Of a DNA stretch of 64,000 nucleotides, positions 57,858-64,000 are shown piece by piece (the stretch's first letter is position 1; each line of letters opens with the position of its first letter). The stretch is taken from NCBI RefSeq assembly GCF_900114255.1, contig NZ_FOSL01000004.1, forward strand, positions 124,001-188,000, read 5' to 3'. The translations under genes were made by a program, and so were the position numbers. Source of the DNA: Neomesorhizobium albiziae. GTDB taxonomy: Bacteria; Pseudomonadota; Alphaproteobacteria; Rhizobiales; Rhizobiaceae. Below the pieces are notes generated by a model. It worked only from the letters and a program-made list of their open reading frames with translations. It was not told the DNA's origin and made no database searches.

Positions 57858-59063
57858 ATGCACCTGCGTGACGGCCTTCAGACACATCCTTCCGTTGCCC
57901 AGCGCTACCGTCATCTCGTCGAACTCGGCGAGATCGACAGCGATCCGGCGCAGCTTGCCGTCGCCGCGGCGCTCGACCGGCTGATCGTCGAGGTCGCCAG
58001 CAAACGGCTCGCTGCCAAGTCGAGCGCGCTCGGCTGGCTGTTCGGCAAGCGCCGCGACAGCGCCACGACGATCAAGGGCCTCTACATCCACGGCGGGGTC
58101 GGCCGCGGCAAGACCATGCTGATGGACCTCTATTTCGAGCTGGTGCCGGTGCGGCGCAAGCGGCGGGTGCATTTCAACGCCTTCATGGCGGATGTGCACG
58201 ACCGCATCCAGAAGCACCGGCAGGCGCGGAAGAACGGCACGGTCAGGGAAGACGATCCGATCCCGCCTGTCGCCAGGGCCTTGGCCGAGGAAGCGTGGGT
58301 GCTGTGCTTCGACGAGTTTTCGGTGACCGACATCGCCGACGCGATGGTGCTGTCGCGGCTGTTCTCCGTGCTGTTTTCCGAAGGCGTGGTGCTGGTCGCC
58401 ACCTCCAACGTGGCGCCGGACGATCTTTACCGCGACGGCCTGAACCGCCAGCTCTTCCTGCCGTTCGTCGGTCTTCTGAAGCGACAAACGGACGTCATGG
58501 CGCTGGATGCTGCCAGGGACTACCGGCTGGAGCGGCTGCACAACCTGCCAGTCTACATGACGCCCCTCGGCTCCGATACCGACCGCAAGATGGACGAGGC
58601 CTGGGAAGCGGCGAGCCACGGTTTTGCGGAGGCTCCCGCGGAGGTGACCGTGAAAGGTCGCCATGTCGCGGTGCCGCGGGCGGCAGGCCCCACGGCGCGC
58701 TTCGGGTTTGCCGATCTGTGCGAAAAGCCGCTGGCGGCGCGCGACTACCTGGCGATCGCGGCGCGATACGACACGATCTTCGTCGACCATGTGCCGGTGC
58801 TTGCCGAAGCCCGGCGCAACGAGGCCAAGAGGCTGATCCTGCTGATCGATACGCTTTACGACCAGCAGAAACGCCTGGTGATGAGCGCCGATGCGCCGCC
58901 GCAGGAGATCTATCGCGGAAAGCACGGCACCGAGACCTTCGAATTCCAGCGCACCGCGTCGCGCTTGATGGAGATGCAGAGCAAGGACTGGCTGGAAGCG
59001 TGGGCGGCGCGGCACCGGGCCGACGACAGCGCGGTGCCTTTCTCCCAGGAGGCGAGCAGGTGA
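57858..59063 (+). CDS. zapE: cell division ATPase ZapE (AFG1 family)
   Basis: ZapE (401 residues) is a Z-ring-associated AFG1-type ATPase. Walker A GGVGRGKTMLMDLYF (about 77-91), Walker B VLCFDEFSVTDIADA, and the conserved ATSNVAPDDLYRDGLNR and FADLCEKPLAARDYL blocks are intact. In Brucella and other Rhizobiales mdh usually follows; here a repeat-filled gap follows. Confidence 0.94.
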   Translation: MHLRDGLQTHPSVAQRYRHLVELGEIDSDPAQLAVAAALDRLIVEVASKRLAAKSSALGWLFGKRRDSATTIKGLYIHGGVGRGKTMLMDLYFELVPVRRKRRVHFNAFMADVHDRIQKHRQARKNGTVREDDPIPPVARALAEEAWVLCFDEFSVTDIADAMVLSRLFSVLFSEGVVLVATSNVAPDDLYRDGLNRQLFLPFVGLLKRQTDVMALDAARDYRLERLHNLPVYMTPLGSDTDRKMDEAWEAASHGFAEAPAEVTVKGRHVAVPRAAGPTARFGFADLCEKPLAARDYLAIAARYDTIFVDHVPVLAEARRNEAKRLILLIDTLYDQQKRLVMSADAPPQEIYRGKHGTETFEFQRTASRLMEMQSKDWLEAWAARHRADDSAVPFSQEASR

Positions 59064-59164
59064 GGCGCGTTCTGGCGTGACGTTTTCAGCCCGCTGACCT
59101 CCAGGCGCCGGCCCCCACCCTTAAGGGAGATGGAGGCGTGGCAGTCAGTTTCCTTCGCTCCCCT

Positions 59165-59410
59165 CCGGCATGCAAAGCCCCCTCTCCGGTTTGCTGCGCA
59201 AACCACCCTCCCGCTTCGCAGGGGCGAGGAACCCAAGCTGGAAGGACGCCGGTATCGCGGCGATCTCCCTCCTCCCTGCGAAGCAGACGGGTGGGGTTGC
59301 CGCTGCAGCGCCGGGCGTTCTGTTGATCGTTGTGAAGATTGCGCCGAGCACTGCCGATAACCCCCCTCTGGCTGCTTCGCAGCCATCTCCCCTCAAAGGG
59401 GGGAGATCAG
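59165..59410. repeat. mosaic of short hairpins, rhizobial intergenic repeat type
   Basis: Perfect stems include GGTTTGC-TGC-GCAAACC (59188-59204), GGCTGC-TTC-GCAGCC (59370-59384) and ATCTCCCC / GGGGAGAT (59385-59407). CTTCGCAG-type pieces recur. The look is that of the short palindromic units dispersed between genes in Mesorhizobium and relatives. Confidence 0.6.
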
Positions 59411-59847
59411 GGCCGCGCTTCTCCGTTGCCACGCCCCGTTTCGCGTCTGGCCATTGGGCTTTCCTGTTGCCCACGACTCGCTTTCTCGACCTGGCTTCGG
59501 CAATCGAGGCGTCGTGGGTAAGTGGGAAGCGGCGCCTGGGACCGTGCCGTTTCAAATTTATACGAGGCCCGGTCTCCCAGGCGCCGCCGGTGTGCTTGCC
59601 CTACCGCAAGCGAGCGCGGGTTTCTAGGCCCGCGAACTAGCCTCGGTCAGGGCCCGGATCTCGGGACATCCTCGCCCCAGCAGCGCCACCGTCAGCGCTG
59701 CCGATCCGGCACCGTCGCCCTCCCTGATACCCGGTGCGTACCAGGTTCCCGTGAGGGCGATGGCTGCATTATGCGGGAGCGGCAAAGGGGTGTGGATAAA
59801 AAGAAAAACAAAGACTGCTGACAGATGCTGACAATGCGGGGAACCGG

Positions 59848-60002
59848 CCTTCTCCCCTTGTGGGAGAAGGTGCCTGAGCGAGAGCGAAGGCGGATGAGGG
59901 GTATTTCCAGCCTGGATGCGTCGCGCTTCGCCCAGCACCCCTCATCCGACCTCGCCCTCGCAAAGCTCGGGCTCGGCCACCTTCTCCCACAAGGGGAGAA
60001 GG
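59848..60002. repeat. nested 155-base inverted repeat (RIME/REP-like)
   Basis: Outer arms of 25 bases are perfect inverted copies (59848-59872 and 59978-60002), each itself containing CTTCTCCC and GGGAGAAG palindromic halves. Inner arms CGGATGAGGGGT (59891-59902) and ACCCCTCATCCG (59937-59948) are also perfect. The whole unit could fold as a long cruciform or RNA rod. It resembles rhizobial intergenic mosaic elements and carries no ORF. Confidence 0.8.
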
Positions 60003-60269
60003 GAGAGGCGCGCGTTCTGCACCGTTCCCGCATCTCGCGACCGTCACGGATCTCCGGGTCTTCGCGACGGCCTTCGGCCTGCTTCGCTAGGGGTGACGAA
60101 GGGAGGGGCGCCGCCGCTAATCGTCAACGTTGGTGGTTTGCCGTGAACCGCTCGGCCACATCGCACGCGATTTCCTGAAAAGCGGCCCGTCTTGTCGCGA
60201 AAGACAGCGAACACACCGTCGACAGTCGCATTATGATGCGGCCTCCGACACAAGCATTCGAGCCTGCCG

Positions 60270-61174
60270 ATGATCGTTCGCCCGCGCCCCAGTTTCTGGA
60301 AACTCTTCTTCGTCATGCGGGGCTCCGTGGTGCCCCGCATCCTGCCGCAGATCTTCGGCTTTGCGCTTTACGGCGCGGCAGTCGTCGCCGTGGTGAAGGT
60401 GCTGAAACTCGATCTGGGCAATGCCGGCGTGGCGCCGTTCGCGCTGCTCGGCGTGGCGCTCTCGGTCTATATGGGGTTCCGCAACAACGCAGCCTATGAC
60501 CGCTGGTGGGAGGCCCGCAAGCTCTGGGGGCAGCTGGTCTTCGAGATCCGCAACCTGTCGCGCGCCGCCTCCGCGCTGATCTCAGACCGGGGCGAATTAC
60601 GGCCGCTGCTGATGGATTCCCTGGCTTTTTGCCACTTCCTGCGTGGCGAACTGCGCAAGGTCGATGCGCGCGGCGAGGCCCGTGCTTTTGTCGGCAATGA
60701 TGTGGATGCGATTCTTGCCGCATCCAACCAGCCGGACGCATTGTTGCGCCGCATGGGCCAGCGGATCGGCGCATTGAAACGCGGTGGCGCATTGGAGCCC
60801 AGGATTTCCGCATCCTCGACGAGCGGCTTTCCCAGCTCGCCGCCATGCAGGCCGGTTGCGAGCGCATCATGGGCACGCCGCTGCCTTTTGCCTACACGCT
60901 GCTCTTGCAGCGCACCGCCTATATCTTCTGCCTTCTCTTGCCCTTCGGCCTGGCTTTTTCGGCCGGCTGGGCAACACCGCTGTTCACGGCATTGATCGCC
61001 TACACGTTCTTCGGCCTCGACGCGCTTTCGGAAGAGCTGGAAGATCCGTTCGGCACCCAGGCCAACGATCTGGCGCTGGACGGGCTGTGCCGGGTCTGCG
61101 AAATTTCCGTGTTCGAGGCGCTGGGCGAGACACCGCCGCCAATGATCGCGGCGGAGAAGTTCTATTACTCCTGA
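60270..61174 (+). pseudogene. bestrophin family protein with a one-base frameshift
   Basis: A bestrophin/UPF0187-type membrane anion channel (~300 residues if intact). The first frame reads MIVRPRPSFWKLFFVMRGSV to about residue 175 with the family motif NNAAYDRWWEARKLWGQLV. It then shifts near 60795-60800. The continuation QDFRILDERLSQLAAMQ, then GTPLPFAYTLLLQR and PFGTQANDLALDGLCR, is in the frame starting two bases later. Adding one base after GAG at 60797 restores one frame. Either a real inactivating deletion or a sequencing error. Confidence 0.85.
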
Positions 61175-61189
61175 CGCCGGATTTGCGTT

Positions 61190-61229
61190 AGAGCGGAATG
61201 TATTCAGGCTGAACCAGGCATTCCGCTCT
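61190..61229. repeat. 11-bp inverted repeat, dispersed rhizobial motif
   Basis: AGAGCGGAATG (61190-61200) and CATTCCGCTCT (61219-61229) flank 18 bases, between the bestrophin and phosphoesterase genes. I recognise this AGAGCGGAATG palindrome as common between genes in Mesorhizobium. It may also act as a weak terminator; no T-run follows. Confidence 0.6.
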
Positions 61230-61314
61230 GTCCGTTGTTTAGCCGCATTTGTGCGACGCCAGGTGATCCCACCTGGCTGCAAAATGCTCCAGGAAGGGCC
61301 GGAGGAGCAGACCG

Positions 61315-62445
61315 GTGGCAGAATTTCTTTCGCGGCGCGATTTCACCGCAGGGCTGCTTGGCCTTGGCGGCGTTGCCATGGCCCATCCCTTGACGCTGTG
61401 GGCGCAGGAAGCCGGCAAGAGGCCAGCGATCGACGCCACCTTTCTCTTTGCCAGCGATATTCATGCCTGCCGCATGAGCCGCGGGCTTTCGCCGAACTGC
61501 CAGCAGGAGGGCAAGACGGATGCGAATCTGCTGCGCCATATCGCGGCCCTCAACAACATAACCCGGCAAACCTGGCCGGCCGCGATCGGCGGTATGGCCA
61601 CCAGCCTGGCAGGCGCGGGGCGCCGGGTCGGGTCGCCGCTCGGCCTTGTGATCGGCGGCGACATGACCGACGACGGCGGCGGCCAGATCGCCATGCCCAG
61701 CGAAGGAACGCAACTGCAGCAATTCAGCCATCGCTACCAGCAGGGCGTGGGGCCGGAGCGCGTCCACTTTCCGGTCTACACCGGCCTTGGCAATCACGAC
61801 CTCGACCAGGACGGGCCGCCGCCGCATGTCGACTGGTACCGCCGCGAACTGCGCGACTATGTCGAGATCAACCACCGGCCAAGCGTCTTCTTCAAGCCGC
61901 CGGTGCCGGCGGCGAACTACGATGTGGAAACCGACAGCTATTCCTGGAACTGGGGCGGCTTGCATCTCGTGCAGATGCATCGTTTCGCAGGCGATACAAA
62001 TAAGGGTGCGCCGGACAATCTGCCCTGGCTGAAGCAGGACCTGGCCGACAACGCCGGCGATGGCCGGCCGGTCGTCGTCTTTCAGCATTACGGCTGGGAT
62101 ACGTTTTCGATCGAACGTTGGGACCCGGCGGCGAGCACCTTCGACGACCATGGCAGCGGGCCGCCGCACTGGTGGAGTGACGCGCAGCGGCAAGCGATGG
62201 TGGCGGCGCTCTCCGGCTACAATGTCATCGGCGTCTTCCACGGCCACCAGCACGAGACGGCGATGATCTACGCCAGAGACGGCCTCGACCTGTTCAAGCC
62301 GAAGGCAGCCTATCTCGGCGGATTCGCGCTGGTGCGTGTGACGGAAACAGCCATGGACGTGGCGCTGGCCGAAGCCATCGACGCCACGGGCGATGTGAGG
62401 TTCACCGACGCGTTCAGCAAACCGGTCACCTGGAAGAAGAGATGA
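61315..62445 (+). CDS. Tat-exported calcineurin-like metallophosphoesterase
   Basis: A 376-residue phosphoesterase. A twin-arginine signal (LSRRDFTAGLLGLGGVAMA) leads to the metal motifs ASDIHACRM, IGGDMTDDGG, GLGNHDLD, VFQHYGWD and GVFHGHQHE, in the expected order. Start is GTG at 61315 with GGAGGAG upstream. Periplasmic; the substrate is unknown. The alpha/beta hydrolase gene follows 66 bases downstream on the same strand. Confidence 0.9.
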   Translation: MAEFLSRRDFTAGLLGLGGVAMAHPLTLWAQEAGKRPAIDATFLFASDIHACRMSRGLSPNCQQEGKTDANLLRHIAALNNITRQTWPAAIGGMATSLAGAGRRVGSPLGLVIGGDMTDDGGGQIAMPSEGTQLQQFSHRYQQGVGPERVHFPVYTGLGNHDLDQDGPPPHVDWYRRELRDYVEINHRPSVFFKPPVPAANYDVETDSYSWNWGGLHLVQMHRFAGDTNKGAPDNLPWLKQDLADNAGDGRPVVVFQHYGWDTFSIERWDPAASTFDDHGSGPPHWWSDAQRQAMVAALSGYNVIGVFHGHQHETAMIYARDGLDLFKPKAAYLGGFALVRVTETAMDVALAEAIDATGDVRFTDAFSKPVTWKKR

Positions 62446-62511
62446 GCGCGGCTTGCCCGATGCCAGCTGCTCGCGGAAGATGGGCTGGCTGTCCGGGAAT
62501 GGGAGAGAAGA

Positions 62512-63414
62512 ATGATTTCATCGATCGGCAAGGCTGCGCTCGCGCTGTCGCTCCTGTGGCTCGAGCTCGCGCCTGCGGCCCGCGCCACCGAGATTCCGGT
62601 TCCCACCCAAGCTGAGTGGGCCGACGCCAAGAAAACGGTGAAGCTGGCTAACGGCATTTCGCTGGCCTATGTCGAGATAGGCGACAGCGAGGGAAGCCCG
62701 ACGCTGCTGATCCACGGCTACACCGACAACAGCCGCTCATGGTCTCTGGTTGCGCCCTACATGAAGAAGCGGCGCCTGCTGGCGATAGACTTGCGCGGCC
62801 ACGGCAAGTCCGATGCGCCGGATTGCTGTTACGCCTATACGGACTTTGCCGACGATGCATCGCTGTTCCTGGATGCGATGGGCATCGCCAAGGCCGACGT
62901 GATCGGCCATTCGCTGGGGTCGCTGGCGGCACAGTTGCTCGCCGCCCAGCACCCAGACAAGGTGAAGAACCTGGTGCTGGTGAGTTCCACCACGGCGATC
63001 GGCGGCGGGCCGGGCTCGTGGCTTTGGGACAATGTCATGCCGCTTACCGCGCCGATCGACCCGGAAAGCCAGTTCATGAAGGACTGGTACGCCAATCCGA
63101 ACACGGTCGACGAAGACTTCTTGACCCGCGAGCGCACCGAGAGCGCCGCGGTGCCGATCCATGTCTGGCGCGGCGTCCTGTGGGGCACGGTCATCGACGA
63201 CCTGACGCCGATCGCGCCGCTGGTGAAGGCCCCGGTGCTGGTCCTGTGGGGTGAAAAGGATGGGCTGTTCGATCTCACGCATCAGGAGAAGCTGGAAAAG
63301 GCCTATCCGGATGCGGTGTTCCAGGTGTTTTCCGGCGCCGGCCACAACATGTTCTGGGAATTTCCCGACAAGGCGGCAAGCCTGATCAACGATTTCCTCG
63401 ACCTGGAACCATAG
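62512..63414 (+). CDS. exported alpha/beta hydrolase
   Basis: A 300-residue alpha/beta-fold hydrolase. Signal peptide to about residue 25 (ending ARA); HGYTDNSRSW oxyanion region; nucleophile elbow VIGHSLGSLAAQ; acid LWGEKDGLFD; catalytic His in GAGHNMFWEFP. Esterase, lactonase and haloalkane-type activities are all possible. Ends just before a strong terminator shared with the convergent rpsP. Confidence 0.9.
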   Translation: MISSIGKAALALSLLWLELAPAARATEIPVPTQAEWADAKKTVKLANGISLAYVEIGDSEGSPTLLIHGYTDNSRSWSLVAPYMKKRRLLAIDLRGHGKSDAPDCCYAYTDFADDASLFLDAMGIAKADVIGHSLGSLAAQLLAAQHPDKVKNLVLVSSTTAIGGGPGSWLWDNVMPLTAPIDPESQFMKDWYANPNTVDEDFLTRERTESAAVPIHVWRGVLWGTVIDDLTPIAPLVKAPVLVLWGEKDGLFDLTHQEKLEKAYPDAVFQVFSGAGHNMFWEFPDKAASLINDFLDLEP

Positions 63415-63437
63415 TCGCTGCATGCGCGACAAAAGAA

Positions 63438-63461
63438 AACGGCGGGCCGAAGCCCGCCGTT
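63438..63461. terminator. bidirectional terminator between the hydrolase gene and rpsP
   Basis: A 10-bp perfect stem AACGGCGGGC / GCCCGCCGTT with a CGAA loop. In the minus direction TTTTCTTTTG follows, giving a strong rpsP terminator. Confidence 0.9.
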
Positions 63462-63486
63462 GACCGAAATAAGCACCGACGGCCGC

Positions 63487-63882
63487 TTACGAAGCGGCGG
63501 CTTCCTCGGCAGGAGCGGCAGCGGCGGCGGCAATCGCGGCGGCAGCGTCGTCCTGTGCCTTCTTGATGGCGGCGGCGCGCTCCTGGGCCTTCTTGCCCGG
63601 CTCAGCCTTCTTCGGATTGGAGCGGGCGTCGCGCTTGGAGATGCCGGCCTCGTCGAGGAAGCGCAGCACGCGGTCGGTCGGCAGGGCGCCGTGGCCGAGC
63701 CAATGCTTGACCCGGTCGGCGTCGACCTTCACGCGTTCGCCGTCCTTGGGCAACAGCGGGTTCCACGAGCCGACGGTCTCGATGAAGCGGCCATCGCGCG
63801 GCGAACGGACGTCGGCGATGACGATGTGGTAGTAGGGACGCTTCTTGGAGCCCGCGCGGGCCAGACGAATTTTCAGTGACAT
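63487..63882 (-). CDS. rpsP: 30S ribosomal protein S16
   Basis: S16 (131 residues) is a 30S assembly protein. [35 protein letters not shown] and [18 protein letters not shown] are standard. The ~45-residue tail rich in Ala, Lys and Glu ([19 protein letters not shown], then [18 protein letters not shown]) is long compared with the ~80-residue E. coli protein, but such extensions are common in alphaproteobacteria. A probable chorismate mutase gene lies upstream. Confidence 0.97.
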   Translation of the reverse strand: MSLKIRLARAGSKKRPYYHIVIADVRSPRDGRFIETVGSWNPLLPKDGERVKVDADRVKHWLGHGALPTDRVLRFLDEAGISKRDARSNPKKAEPGKKAQERAAAIKKAQDDAAAAIAAAAAAPAEEAAAS

Positions 63883-63934
63883 TTTCTTTCTCCTAAAGGC
63901 AGTTCGGTTCGTTGTCTTGGGTTTGCGGTATTCT

Positions 63935-64000
63935 CTATTCGCCGCGCGTGGCGGCCGAATTCTTCAGGTCGACGCCGTTGGCGGCGATCTGCTCGTGGTG
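63935..64000 (-). CDS. C-terminal end of probable chorismate mutase
   Basis: Only the last 21 codons are visible, reading [20 protein letters not shown] plus Glu and a stop at 63937-63935. The HHEQIAA pattern fits the end of AroQ-type chorismate mutases, and in rhizobia that gene commonly lies between ffh and rpsP. Identification rests on this short tail and on synteny, so it is tentative. Confidence 0.5.
   Translation of the reverse strand, partial: HHEQIAANGVDLKNSAATRGE

Larger units (their letters stand above)
59064..60269. other. 1.2 kb gap filled with intergenic repeat elements, no gene
   Basis: No frame here has family similarity or convincing coding character on either strand. It holds a mosaic of small hairpins (59165-59410), a plain stretch (59411-59847) in which I see nothing notable, and a nested inverted repeat (59848-60002). 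The tail (60003-60269) precedes the bestrophin gene and must carry its promoter, not identified. Confidence 0.7.

Noticed and set aside
57042-59015. Long minus-strand open frame extending upstream of the MBL-fold gene
   Set aside because: The extension lies antisense to omp19 and zapE; the hydrolase has a good Shine-Dalgarno and start at 57017.
59170-59640. A 156-codon plus-strand frame in the repeat region
   Set aside because: It is made of intergenic repeat units (hairpins with CTTCGCAG-type pieces); such frames are often mis-annotated in rhizobia.

Overview
The window is GC-rich chromosomal DNA of an alphaproteobacterium of the order Hyphomicrobiales (Rhizobiales), most likely Mesorhizobium or a close Phyllobacteriaceae relative. 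This rests on an Omp19-type lipoprotein beside zapE, an imuA-imuB-dnaE2 cassette behind a GAAC-N7-GAAC LexA box, an IalB protein, DUF1127, DUF2794 and DUF1223 genes, and acnA divergent from the ccm operon. No rRNA, CRISPR array, transposase or integrase was seen. The genus is inferred from protein content, not from a search.

Layout. 1-3.3 kb: minus-strand leucine genes leuB (cut by the window edge) and leuD, with a RidA-type gene and an exported unknown between them. 3.5-8.3 kb: an accessory-looking minus-strand block with AT-rich flanks, encoding an M6 metalloprotease with a C-terminal P domain, a small protein that duplicates the protease's N-terminal module, and a multidomain peptidoglycan hydrolase. 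8.4-10.1 kb: a CitE-like lyase, a DUF1737 protein and a small zincin. 10.2-16.0 kb: the SOS mutasome imuA-imuB-dnaE2. 16.1-24.0 kb: housekeeping genes (Trm112-like, LON-domain, thioredoxin/CnoX, prolyl-tRNA deacylase, tRNA-Gly, HAD, holA, GNAT, rlmN, SMP-30). 24.3-28.6 kb: a LysE exporter and a DctP-Q-M TRAP transporter. 28.7-34.7 kb: argG, then envelope proteins and small enzymes. 34.8-38.8 kb: tesA divergent from a ybbA-ybbP-type ABC pair. 39-43 kb: BI-1, an acetyltransferase, DUF2794, DUF1223 and TolB-like genes, with a candidate plus-strand small RNA. 43.2-49.0 kb: acnA divergent from ccmABCDG. 49-57 kb: a BASS transporter, DUF1127, a flavin-type oxidase, then the minus-strand run dapF-mtaB-ftsY-yciB. 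57.3-63.4 kb: omp19, zapE, a 1.2 kb repeat-filled gap, a frameshifted bestrophin, a Tat-exported phosphoesterase and an alpha/beta hydrolase. 63.5-64 kb: rpsP and the tail of a probable chorismate mutase gene.

How genes work together. ImuA, ImuB and DnaE2 form the damage-inducible mutagenic polymerase. CcmABCDG exports and attaches haem for cytochrome c. DctPQM imports an unidentified organic acid. FtsY with YciB, and ZapE, belong to membrane targeting and division. The 3.5-8.3 kb block looks like a self-contained proteolytic and cell-wall-lytic module, and it is the best candidate for an undescribed system. Other points worth a second look are the candidate small RNA near 41.1-41.3 kb, the nested inverted repeats near 59.9 kb, and the one-base frameshift in the bestrophin gene.
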